Positions 54,869 through 64,000 of a stretch of 64,000 bases of DNA are shown piece by piece. The DNA lies in assembly GCF_013368755.1 (NCBI RefSeq), contig NC_049565.1, positions 1,860,001 to 1,924,000 of the forward strand. The letters are read 5' to 3'. Under the pieces are notes generated by a model, which was given only the letters and a program-made list of their open reading frames with translations, did no database searches and was not told the DNA's origin. Numbering within the stretch: position 1 is the first letter of the stretch; each line of letters starts with the position of its first letter. This stretch comes from Talaromyces rugulosus (lineage: Eukaryota; Ascomycota; Eurotiomycetes; Eurotiales; Trichocomaceae). Position numbers and translations under genes: made by a program.

Positions 54869-54918
54869 GGGTGGCCGAGATGGCTTATGTGGCCGACGGG
54901 GGTTATAAAATACGTTAG
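54869..54918 (-). repeat. Right terminal inverted repeat of the pogo element
   Basis: It is the exact reverse complement of 23311-23360, read over all 50 positions, and is followed by TA. Confidence 0.92.
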
Positions 54919-56299
54919 TACATACTCATTAGTAACCACTCCGTACGGATACTCCGTACTCTGTTCTCGTACCAGTACTCCAGCCCCTGACAGCCCAAGC
55001 CAGGGCGCGAGTGGCCGAGCAAGGCTTTCAGGCTCCCAGGCGCTTGCATGAAACCAGCGGGGCGCAGTGGGGCAGCTAATCAGCTGCTTTTGTGATGGGT
55101 CGTGCTGCACTGCTGCAGCCACGGCGGCAACGAGAAGCTATTCCGGGATAATAATCAGGGGAATCAACTGCTACTCTGCCAATGTACATGGGGGTACTAC
55201 AGAGTACTACAGTACTAGTACTACAGAGTACTGCGGAGGACATTGGAGTACATAGTAATGTAATAATAATACTTCGATCCATGGTACGCCGTCTCAAAGA
55301 GGCTTAGGGCGGTCCCGTGTTTGGCGTGCCAAGACCCCCTGGCGTCTCGTGCCGGTGATTGGCCAGAACCGCCCCACCGTGCTCGATCCGATCTGCCGCA
55401 ATCGTCTGAGCTTTTTGGCTTCTCCGTTTATTGTTTGTCCGCTTTTGCGTCGACTTGACTCGCTCGAATCAACTAGTCAGTAACAGGGCAGACTAACTGC
55501 TCTTCGCCTAACTCGCGCTCAGGAGGTGTTCGCCATGGAGGCGTCCTGGTCGCTCGTTGGTCCGCCGGCCAGCTTTTTCTGCTATTCTTAACCTGCCTTG
55601 CCCCCAGCACAGCACATCACATCACTCACCATCGTCTCAAGATAACCCCTGCAGCTGCTCAACCTGCCCCTCTGCTTGCTGTTTCCTGCCGCCAGGAGCA
55701 TTAACCTGCAGGTCTAGCTCGCTCTGTTCCTGGTTCCTGCATTGGCCGTGCATCTAAGCGCCGACATTCGCTGATCAGTCCTGCTCTGTCACATCCCGGA
55801 AAGGCGTCATTGGCCTGTGATCTTCCTGCCTCCGAAACTCCAATCGCCCTCTCCTCTGCTCTCCCTCTGATGCGCCGCGTCTACGACTGAATCAGACAGA
55901 CGCTTGCTCCTGTTTCATCTTCTTGCGCAGCTGGTCATGGCCCCGCTGCCGTCCGTCTGGTTGCATTGTCAAGTCTAATATTAGCCTCATTGTCTAGACT
56001 CTCCGACAACAAGCGAACAGAAATAGAAACATCACAACAACCTGAAACAGCCGCTTTTTCCTGCTGTGCCATTATAAAGACGCCGAGGCCTGCCTTGCAG
56101 TCTGCCTCAGTCTGCCTTAGCACTCTATCCGCCCTCGTTTTGATGTCTCGTTGCTTGTTTTTATAGCGTTCAGTCGTTCATTTGTCTTTTGCATTCTCTC
56201 ATTCTTGCTACAACTGCGTTTTTCCTTCCTTTTCAACGAGCCTTACTTTTCCCTTTCTTTATTATTTTTTTTTCCGGCTCATTTCCTTGATCTCTAACA
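54919..56299. other. Non-coding region between the transposon nest and the next gene
   Basis: About 1.4 kb. Clusters of GTACT/AGTAC words occur at 54945-54985 and 55190-55250. From 55270 onward the DNA is GC-richer, then strongly CT-rich up to the ATG at 56300, so a long 5' leader or promoter is likely. Short open frames in this part show no domain. Confidence 0.5.
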
Positions 56300-58248
56300 A
56301 TGTCGTCCACCACGTTAATGACGTTCCTTGTGTAAGTCACCCGATCGATTTCTGTCGTTGGCTTGGCTAACATCCACAGCCGGACCCCATCCAATGTCAG
56401 ATCAGTCGAGCTGCTGGGATCATGGGATAACTTCTCTCGATCCTATCCCATGGAACAGGACAAGCGCACCGGTTCTGGCCACTGGCGAGGCTGCCATACC
56501 TTTACCGACATCATCCTCGACGGTTCATCCCCAAGCCAGTCACCCGGCAGGACCGGAGGCTTGAAGATGGGAGGAACCTATTGGTATTATGTGAGTAGTG
56601 CCCCCTTGGTATGCGTGGCTTGCACTCATCACCGGTTTTTTAGTACCGTCTGGATGGAGACATTGAATATTATAACGAAGTCGAGCCCATTACCTCTCTC
56701 TGTCCTCTGCTGCCCGGCCAGCCTGTCAATATTCTCAATATGCCCGTCATTCTACCAGACACCCACACCCTGCATCGGCGTGACAACAGCGTCACTTCCA
56801 CCAAGTCTGAGCACCGGACTATGAACCCCAAAGACAAATACATGAATCCAAGGACACCGCCTAAGCCGCGCCCTTCTCTGGCTCGCCTGAGGACGTCTCC
56901 TCCCCTTTATCAGCACTCGGCATCCTCGGGGTCTTTTCTTAATGTGTCAACTAATGGTGATGAGCAACGATCCGTATCTCAACCCACAAGCACGGCTCAC
57001 AGTCCGATGGGCCACTTCGCACCTAGAGTGAAGGTCTCCCGGTCTGCATCTCCTCCGCTGACGAGAGGCTTACGGGCTGCATTCTTGAACATTGCCAGTG
57101 CCCGCTCTCCGAGCCGTGACCGGGGCGATGGTAGCCGCAGTAGGTCGGTGGAACGCAATGCTGAGCGTTGCGATGGGCCCATGCTGCGCGTTCCTGTCTC
57201 GAATCCAAGCTCAAATTATAGCTCACGACTAGCATCGCCAACGAACAGTCCAACTGATACTTCGGTTGTCAGAAACTTGCCGTTCCGCCTGCCGCACCAT
57301 CAACAAGAAAAGGGCTCGGCACTACCATCTATCCATGTTCGGAGAGCTTCAAAATCCAGTCGAGAAAATACTCCTCTTGCCAGTCTGGATTTAGCCAGCA
57401 CCCCAGGCCAGAAGACAAAGGTTGGAGGCCCGTCATTTTCTCACCTTCAGTCACTGGATCCTCTTGAAGAAGTTTTATCTAAACAGAATACTCCCGTGCC
57501 AACAAAACGCTCCAAAGTTCTCAAGGCATCCAACGCACCAACTTCCCGCGGCCTGTGGGAGAAACGACTACCCACTCTACCCAACTCACCGTCATCGGTT
57601 ATGGAGGAGGAACTTCGTGCTATTGATGCGCTCAACCAGCCGTTGAACATGGAGTTTTTGCACAGTCATTTCTCTAATTTTACATCTGGCGTTGAATCTG
57701 AAATTTATGTCGAATCGCCTGTTGAAAAGAGTCGATTTTCGGAATGGAGCGCCGATACCGAGCTGGTCTCGCCCGCCTCCATGACTTCTTGCTCTACTAT
57801 CAACGCCGACTTTTCGCACCACTCCTTTTCCGATGACCCTATTGCATGCGAAGACGCCTTAGAGGCGGTGTCTGCTTCGAACGGGCCGCCAACTCCTATT
57901 CTCGGGGTAGGGGAAATTCTTTCTCCTACCAAGGTCGCCTCTGATTCCCCTCTCCTCGGCACAGGCGAACCATCGTCCGGCGCCGGCGGATTTTCGGCCA
58001 GTGGCTTGGATTTCTCGTCCTTGAGCTTCGATGATTATGATGATACTACCAGCGAATCAGACCCTAAGCGATTTGCCGGGATCTTCCCCGCCGAGGTGAT
58101 GGCCTCTCTGCCCGTTACTACTCCTCGAACAGCTTCCCCGCGGTTCAAGACCGGTCCGCGCCAGGACTTCATGGCCGAGTCGGCCGCAATGAGGGATCTA
58201 ATGGACGAAGTCGGGTATCTTGGGGATATGATTTCGTCTGGTTTATGA
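56300..58248 (+). CDS. Fungal protein with N-terminal glycogen-binding-like (CBM48/AMPK1-type) domain and long disordered tail
   Basis: Exons 56300-56331, 56380-56590 and 56644-58248 give 615 aa. Residues about 9-115 read TFLVRTPSNVRSVELLGSWD...NFSRSYPM...WRGCHTFTDII...GGTYWYYYRLDGDIEYYN. This is the pattern of an early-set Ig fold that binds glycogen or starch (a VxLxGSWdnW-like start and a YxYrxxvDG-like end). Residues 130-600 are Ser/Pro/Thr-rich and low-complexity, with RS-type stretches (SRDRGDGSRSRSVERN) and short conserved-looking helical pieces (MEEELRAIDALNQPLN, SAAMRDLMDEVGYLGDMI at the very end). It may be a scaffold linking glycogen or AMPK-type partners; this is inference. The start is the ATG just before a 32-nt first exon. 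Confidence 0.72.
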
Positions 58249-58754
58249 TTTGCATTTGTGTATTACTGGCGTTAATTCGAGCGGCTGCTCTGCATTATCG
58301 GCGTTTGTTTTTAATATTGCTTTGTACTTTTTATTTTTGTCTTTTTTTACATGTTTTTGAAGCCCTTTATAGCGACCATCACGGATAGCTTACGCGCCTG
58401 CTGGGTATCGGTATATAGATCAGATATAGCAAGTTTATCTCAACAGCATTGAACACTCATTCACACAAAGATCAGGCATCCTTAATTCCTAGCGATATAC
58501 TAAATAATGCAGATGTTTGCCTATCTCCATGGCCGAGACTGATAACTGCGGACATTATTCGCGATGATATATCCCCGATGGACATAAATACACCAAGCCC
58601 CAAAATCCGTTATCCCCGTGGAGATAATTGGCGGAGCACAATTATTTAAAACAGTACATACCCAGGTCATTTTTTTTAAAGCATATAAGTAAATTGATTA
58701 ATTAATATATTCAAATTATTTATTTAAACGAGAAAAGAAAGAAAGAAAGAAGAA
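58249..58754. other. Intergenic region
   Basis: This is the 3' flank of the previous gene and the promoter of the dehydrogenase. There is an AT-rich block at 58640-58735 and a GAAA repeat at 58736-58752 just before the ATG. No gene is seen. Confidence 0.5.
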
Positions 58755-59855
58755 ATGGCATACCTCGCACCCTACGCCGCCGACCACGAGGATACCAACG
58801 GCCCCGGCGACGCCCGACCTAGCGCACTCAAAATCGTGCGCGATGAAAAGCTAGACGGTGCTCTTGCTGGGAAAGTGTTTTTTATTAGCGGCGGCACAAA
58901 CGGTATTGGTGTCGAGACGGCGCGCGCAGTCCACGTTACGGGCGCAGATGTCTATGTCACGGGGCAGAACCGCGAGAGAGGGGAGGAGACGGTGAAGGCG
59001 ATTACCGTTGATGGGAAGCCTGGTAAAGTTGTGTATTTGGAGATGTCTCTTGATTCTTTGCAGAGCGTGCGAGACGTTGCAAAGAAGTTTTTGGAGTTGA
59101 CGGGGGGGAAGTTGAATGTGTTGATTACGAATGCTGGTGAGATCAACCAACAAGTTTTTTTTTTTCTTTTCCAATTTAATACAATAGTTCCAAGGCTAAT
59201 TAGTGTGATAATGGTAGGAATCCGGGGCTGGCCTCAAGGCAAAACAAAAGACGGTTTCGAGCATCATTTCGGAGTTAACCATCTTGGTCATTTCGCTCTA
59301 TTCCACGAGCTCAAGGACGCGCTGATCGCATCCTCTACACCCGAGTACAACTCAAGGGCCGTAATCCTATCCGCACAGGGCCACCGACAAACCCAAATCC
59401 GGTTTGAGGATTACCACTTCGACAACCGACCCGAAGAGTACGACGGTATTCTCGCATACGGACACTCCAAGCTAGCCAATATCTACATGGCGACTGAGAT
59501 CGAGCGCCGGTTTGCGGCACAGGGACTTCATGCAACTGCCGTAAACCCCGGACTTATCATGGGAACAGGGTTAAACTCCAAAGTGCCACCGGAGCACCTT
59601 GCTGTTGTGTGGACGATGCCTGAGATTAGAAAGGCGCTCAAATCCGCGGCGCAGGGTGCAGCGACTACAGTTTGGGCAGCGACGGCAAAGGCGTGGGAAG
59701 GTGTTGGTGGGAAAATTTTGGAGAATGTGCAGGAGAGTCAGCCGTTTGATGAGGCCAAGGGGCAGGGTAGTCTGGGATATGCAAAGCATGCCTACGATGA
59801 GGATGCGGCGAAGAGGCTGTGGGAGGAGAGCTTGAAGATGGTCGGACTGGAGTAG
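58755..59855 (+). CDS. Short-chain dehydrogenase (retinol dehydrogenase/WWOX-like)
   Basis: Two exons, 58755-59136 and 59218-59855, give 339 aa. The 81-bp intron is in frame and would read through, but it breaks the NAG motif and has clean GTGAGA and GGTAG ends; splicing gives ITNAGIRGW. The Rossmann motif SGGTNGIG is at about 45-52, NAG at 126-128, catalytic Ser179 (ILSAQGH), Tyr208 and Lys212 (YGHSKLAN), then ATAVNPGLIMGTGL. This is the DHRS/RDH13-like group reducing lipophilic carbonyls with NADP(H); the substrate is unknown. The N-terminal ~35 residues extend beyond the fold. No membrane anchor is seen. Confidence 0.86.
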   Translation: MAYLAPYAADHEDTNGPGDARPSALKIVRDEKLDGALAGKVFFISGGTNGIGVETARAVHVTGADVYVTGQNRERGEETVKAITVDGKPGKVVYLEMSLDSLQSVRDVAKKFLELTGGKLNVLITNAGEINQQVFFFLFQFNTIVPRLISVIMVGIRGWPQGKTKDGFEHHFGVNHLGHFALFHELKDALIASSTPEYNSRAVILSAQGHRQTQIRFEDYHFDNRPEEYDGILAYGHSKLANIYMATEIERRFAAQGLHATAVNPGLIMGTGLNSKVPPEHLAVVWTMPEIRKALKSAAQGAATTVWAATAKAWEGVGGKILENVQESQPFDEAKGQGSLGYAKHAYDEDAAKRLWEESLKMVGLE

Positions 59856-60601
59856 ATTATTCTAGCATGATTCATGTCTTTGATGTTGTGTTATCATTAA
59901 ATGCTTACCAACAATTTATAGTTGAACATGACTTCAAGCATGCTACTACCTAATGAGGAAATTGCCACTAGCGTTGCGAAAAATGGAAACATGCGAGTCA
60001 GGAATTCTGAAGAGAAATGGTCCACAGTATATTAACAAGCAATTACAAATACAACTCGGTCCTAAATACTCATAACCATACGGACAGAATGAATATACGT
60101 AGTACTACTACGTAGAGCCAGCGGCGATAAGTGGGGCGACCTTGAAATAAGGCTGCGGTTAGGGCTGGGAGCCAGCCAATAATGTTGGTTTCCGGTATCG
60201 TCCATCGGCGATAAGTGGAGACCATGCAGCACTAGTCCTAGGGTAGTTGCGAAATGGGTGGTAAGGTTTCTATATTTTGGGAACAATGAAAATTAATTTA
60301 TATAGAAATATGTTAGGTCGCAGTTTCATATTACATAAAAACACATCCTTCGCCATAAAACATTTGAATTGGCCATGTATCAATATGTAAAGCACTAGTA
60401 CTACCCTAACTTTCGGCTTTCAAACGTTGTATACAGGTGAGTGACCTGTTATGGCTGGAAGAAGTTCCATATTTCAGAAACTTATTCATTATAAATAGGC
60501 TCCGTGATCCCTTTGCCCAATCTCATCGCCCCTCAGATAATAATCCAAACCACCAGCTGACATCATCACTTTGCTATAAGCCCTCATTCAACTCAATCAA
60601 C
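59856..60601. other. Intergenic region with small repeats
   Basis: It holds a 19-bp palindrome at 60096-60114 (TACGTAGTA-C-TACTACGTA) and two direct copies of CGGCGATAAGTGG at 60122-60134 and 60206-60218. The last ~150 bp look like a leader. No gene is supported. Confidence 0.5.
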
Positions 60602-61861
60602 ATGCAACGAAACGACCTAGCACTCCCTCGCGGTTCCCTGGTTCTTGTGACCGGGTCCAATGGGTATATTGCTTCGCACATTGTCGATCATCTACTTCAG
60701 TTGGGGTACCGTGTGCGAGGAACTATCCGCCAGCCTAAACCATGGCTGAACGAGTACTTCACCGACAAGTATGGCGAGGGGAAATTCGAGACCGCCATTG
60801 TTCCGAAAATCGACGTTGTCGACGCTTTCAAAGAGTCTCTCAAGAGCGTTGATGGAGTTATCCACGCGGTAAACCAAAAATTTCATTCTGTAACTGGCAT
60901 ACCGAATATTAAATTAATGTTGACTTTGTTTTTAGGCGTCTGATGTGTCCTTCAGTGACGACCCAGACAGTGTCATCCCCACGATGGTTGCGGCCACAGA
61001 GAACCTTCTCAACGCAGCGGCTAAAGAAAAGTCTGTCCGACGATTTGTTCTGACTTCTTCATCTGCCGCTGCATTTATCCCCTTTCCTGACAAGGCGGTT
61101 GTGGTGGATACAGGCAAGTAGATCTTTCCAAAAAAGATTCATTGATTGCTCATCAAAATCGAACTTTATCTAGATACCTGGAATGATTCCGCTATCCAAG
61201 CTGCACGAGACAACGACACTCCAGCGGAGCTCAAGGGGGGTATGCTCCACTGTGCTTCAAAAACAGAGGCGGAACGTACGGCATGGAAGTTTATGGAGGA
61301 GAAAAAGCCTGATTTCATCCTCAATACAGTCCTTCCAGATGTTAATGTGCTTTTCCCCCCACCTCAGGGACAAAAAATTGAAGAAAAAAAGTGCTGATCA
61401 TGTTTCCCAGCTCGGACGAATTTTACACCCACGGATCGCCGGTTCTTCTATGGCTCTTACGCGGGCTCTTTTGCAGGGTAAATCAGCGGTTATGAACATG
61501 CTATGGACGCGTAAGCTATTTTTACTCATTCTTTCTTTTTCATAATTGACGATTCAAAATTATAGAATGGTATGTCGATGTCCAAGATAATGCCAAGCTC
61601 CACGTTATTGCGCTGCTAGGCATCGAGGTTAAATCCGAGCGCATCTTTGCCTTTGCAGACATCTATACTTGGACCCAAATTATCGAACTGATGCACAAAA
61701 TACTCCCAGAAGATAGGTGTAGTCAGCTGGTTAGCCCCCCGGAGAATGAAGGTCGAGCCTTGGGCAAGATTATTCCTGCGAAAAGGGCCGAGGAGTTGTT
61801 GTTGAGCTTTTATGGCAAGGGTTGGACGAAGCTGGCGACTAGCCTTACAGAAGGACTTTAA
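60602..61861 (+). CDS. NAD(P)-dependent epimerase/reductase (GRE2/dihydroflavonol reductase-like) with catalytic Tyr replaced
   Basis: Five exons, 60602-60868, 60936-61113, 61174-61346, 61411-61510 and 61566-61861, give 337 aa. The second intron uses a GC donor (CAG/GCAAGT) and CTAG acceptor. The N-terminal motif VTGSNGYIASHI is the extended-SDR nucleotide site. TSSSAAAF holds the catalytic Ser. In relatives a YxxSK block follows; here it reads HCASKTEAER, with His (CAC) where Tyr (TAC) is expected. The C-terminus (WYVDVQDNAKLHVIALLG, SERIFAFADIYTW, GWTKLATSL) fits the group, which reduces aldehydes and ketones with NADPH. The exchange suggests loss or change of activity. It converges with the minus-strand Zn2Cys6 gene only 65 bp away. 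Confidence 0.8.
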
Positions 61862-61926
61862 GGACGAGCGTAGTCCAATTCAAGTACCATTCATCCCTTG
61901 ACGTACATTTACACGCCTCGTTATCT

Positions 61927-62976
61927 CTACTTGTACAACAGATTCCTATCTCCGAAATGCATAAACATAGCGGCACACCAATTATACCAGTTTTTGAGCA
62001 AGCCATTGTATCCTAGTCTTCCCAGGCCTCCGCGAAGGGTTATCATTTGATGAAGGCCATCAAGGTGGACTTTATATTCATATAGATCTTCCATTTTCTA
62101 GAATCACACATTAGCCGGTTTGGTTCCAAAAAGGGCTTCAGTTTAGATTTTTCTCACCCCATCGACATGCATTAAAATCAGCACAGCGAGCATAATTTCG
62201 TCTGCAACTGCCGCAAGGGAATCTCCACGGAGATACTCGTTGATAGTATTTAACGCTGCTAGCTTGTACATTAAGTAGTCACATTCAGCGCGTCTCACGT
62301 TATAGAATTTTGGGTCTTCTTTCGCATAAATAGTTCCGCCACAGTACATTATTGCATTGAAGGATGCAGGGTGTTTTGTAACTCCCAACAGCCAGTCTTT
62401 TTCGATGTTCCCAGAAGCTTCACGAAACGTGTCAAGCCGGGGTTTAAAATGAATAACAACTGCACAAGTCAGAAAGTAAGAAAATTTACTGTGTATAGAA
62501 AAGGATATATACGTACATTGTTCCATCAAACGAAAATCTCTGGGGAACAGTTGAGAGTAATGGCTTAAGTGTACTTGTGGGGGCTTCCATGTCAGGGCCT
62601 GTATTAGTCTCGTTAGTTTCTATTTTTTTTTAAAAAAATAGTCTCAGGAACAAAATCAATGCAATCGCACCAGCGTATTGGTATGGATGTTGTCCGAAGC
62701 TTGAACATCGAGAAAAGGCTCCTGCTCTGGGTTCCCAGGTTCGGTAATCCTTTGTGTTGCAGGGCCCTGGTGTTCTTGATACTGGCAAGAAAACTCTCGC
62801 TTGGAGCAGTTATTGCATGGCCACTCACGATTGCACTGCCACCATTTTATCAGCTGCAATACTAGTAATATGCATTCCATATGCTAGGCAGAACATACCC
62901 GTTTCTTGTGTTTGTGACAAGACAAGCAAGATAGAATAGCCCGATGTCGGCTATTGAGATTACTGTGATTCTCCAT
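61927..62976 (-). CDS. Zn2Cys6 transcription factor, short C-terminus
   Basis: My model has exons 62976-62899, 62835-62671, 62598-62517, 62459-62158 and 62097-61927 (265 aa). Splicing joins SCLSCHKHKKR to CNREWPCNNCSKREFSC, giving a proper cluster (C17, C20, C27, C33, C36, C43). The rest includes HYSQLFPRDFRLMEQFVIHF, LLGVTKHPASFNAIMYCG, ADEIMLAVLILMHVDG and GLHQMITLRGGLGRLG, all like the middle of fungal regulators of this class. Relatives usually continue for 150 or more residues, so the protein is probably truncated by the stop at 61927, or later exons were missed. Donor choice for exon 2 is the least certain junction. It could regulate the convergent reductase, but there is no direct evidence. 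Confidence 0.65.
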
Positions 62977-63041
62977 GGATTTTAATAAACTATAGAGGCA
63001 AATTTTAACCTATAGAAGCGCCCATTGACACCCATACCACA

Positions 63042-64000
63042 CTAACGTATTTTATAGACCTCCCGGACCACATAAGCCTGCCGGACCACCCCCTCAATTT
63101 TCTCCCACTTTCAACCCAACATAAATTTGAAAATCGAATAACCACGCCAATATGCCTCGGAACGCTGCAAAAAAAGCATCAAGTGATGAAGGAAGAATTC
63201 AGCTTGCTATTAACACGTTAAATAAAGGTCAAATTACTAGTCTGCGCGAAGCAACACGCGTTTTTAACATCCTAAGATCGACGCTCCGAGGCAGGCAGCA
63301 TGATCACTTGCACTGCCTAGAAAAGTGTAGAATCAACACTAAATTATCAAAAACTAAGAAAATCATGCTTTATAAATGGATTCTTTCTATAGATAAGTGT
63401 AGCTGCTCTATCAAGCCATCTATAGTAGCGCAAATAGCTAATTATTTACTTAAAAAACACGATTCCATTATCTTACCATTTACTATTAGTAAATACTAGA
63501 TAAGCAATTATTTAAAACATCACTAAGATCTTAAGATTCGTTACATCTACAAATACAATTATGAGCGCGTTTTATACAAGGATCTAATAGTTATTAGTGG
63601 TTTTTTTAAGAATCTTAAGCGTGCTTTTGCTAAGTATAGGATCACATAGGAAGACATTTGGAATTTTAACGAGACTAGATTTGCTATAGACATTATATCT
63701 ACAGCAAAAGTTATATATAGCGCTGATTATAAGGAAAAATCTCATTTACTACAGCCTAGAAATTGGAAATAGGTCACAGCTGTGGAATGTGTAAGTGTAC
63801 ATAGAATCATATTACTTTCACTTATTATATTGAAATCAGTCAATAAGCTTATCGATTAATATAATCTATCTAGATTATCACCTAATTAGTTAATTACTGA
63901 GTCATTAAATAGTTAGATATCTAATAAACTCAGACTTAAATAGCTTTAAAAGATTTTTGACCCTTTATTAAGGCTATTTATAACTGGAAAGTACTGGATA
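63042..64000 (+). mobile_element. Second pogo/Fot1-family transposon copy, left end, cut by the window edge
   Basis: It starts CTAACGTATTTTATA like the first copy, but the next ~35 bases differ (GACCTCCCGGACCACATAAG), followed by the same CCCCCTCAATTTTCTCCCAC. The coding start and protein are clearly homologous. It reads into the window end without a right TIR. The TA target is not clean on the left side (CA before CTAACG). Confidence 0.75.
63152..64000 (+). pseudogene. pogo transposase, N-terminal part, mutated and incomplete
   Basis: MPRNAAKKASSDEGRIQLAI opens an intact 115-aa stretch with a psq-type HTH (SLREATRVFNILRSTL) and IANYLLKKHDSI. It stops at 63499, and the DDE part continues as fragments with stops (for example NRFAIDI-like pieces near 63680). 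It is less AT-shifted than the equivalent part at 23421 and shows the same better-preserved left edge. Confidence 0.75.

Larger units (their letters stand above)
23311..54918 (+). mobile_element. pogo/Fot1-type DNA transposon, split by nested insertions
   Basis: The two ends are a perfect 50-bp inverted repeat (23311-23360 and 54869-54918) flanked by TA at 23309-23310 and 54919-54920, the duplication expected for Tc1/mariner/pogo elements. Removing the nest 24806-48615 and element E (48778-54684 with one copy of its duplication) leaves about 1.9 kb: TIR, degraded transposase and TIR, the normal Fot1/Pot2 size. The left part encodes an N-terminal psq-like helix-turn-helix; the rejoined right part ends in a zinc-knuckle-like Cys/His motif. 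The interior is AT-rich with many stops, while the TIRs and the first ~200 bp are nearly unmutated. It is the oldest layer of the nest and cannot encode an active transposase. Confidence 0.85.

Noticed and set aside
58755..62976. Secondary metabolite cluster (two reductases plus a Zn2Cys6 regulator)
   Set aside because: No backbone enzyme, transporter or P450 is present, so co-location alone is too weak to call a cluster.

Overview
The window is genomic DNA of a filamentous ascomycete, most likely an Aspergillus/Penicillium-type member of the Eurotiales. The reasons are small introns of about 50-160 bp with GT..AG ends and CTAAC-like branch sites, Zn2Cys6 regulators, a UstYa/DUF3328 protein, a DUF7702 membrane protein, and AT-rich transposon copies with RIP-like decay. 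All gene models are my own splice reconstructions from reading frames, splice signals and family knowledge; no alignment or search was run.

Left gene-rich arm (1-23.3 kb). In order: the 3' part of an MDR enoyl reductase; a GT34 Golgi glycosyltransferase; the succinate dehydrogenase anchor subunit CybS; a Maf-type nucleotide pyrophosphatase (minus); a UstYa-like oxidase (minus); a decayed arylsulfotransferase; a GFA/CENP-V domain protein (minus); an Ino4-like bHLH regulator; a lysine-rich hypothetical protein; a 706-aa Zn2Cys6 regulator (minus) divergent from an AYR1-like reductase; a DUF7702 multi-pass membrane protein (minus) divergent from a second Zn2Cys6 regulator; and a von Willebrand A domain protein.

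Central transposon nest (23,311-54,918). A 1.9-kb pogo/Fot1-type DNA transposon with perfect 50-bp inverted repeats and a TA duplication has been split by two independent insertions. The first is a four-layer nest: chromovirus copy A contains copy B of the same family; B contains a minus-strand Ty3/gypsy element C; C contains a minus-strand non-LTR retrotransposon (LINE) with two open reading frames. The second is element E, an intact chromovirus with LTRs that read as identical. The junctions of B, C, LINE and E show exact target-site duplications; for A only CTGC is shared. The pogo element, A, B and C are riddled with stops and transitions. The LINE and E are GC-normal and open. In A, B, C and the pogo element the mutations are sparse at the outer edges and dense inside. 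All three LTR families have a primer-binding site complementary to a sequence inside their own LTR, as in Tf1/sushi-type self-priming.

Right arm (54.9-64 kb). A long non-coding stretch precedes a 615-aa protein with an N-terminal glycogen-binding-like domain. Then come a short-chain dehydrogenase, an NAD(P)-dependent epimerase/reductase whose expected catalytic tyrosine reads as histidine, a convergent Zn2Cys6 regulator with a short C-terminus, and the left end of a second, diverged pogo-family copy that runs off the window.

The single-copy genes look like ordinary metabolism and regulation, with no complete biosynthetic cluster. The most informative structure is the transposon nest, which records an insertion order and the spatial pattern of repeat-directed mutation.
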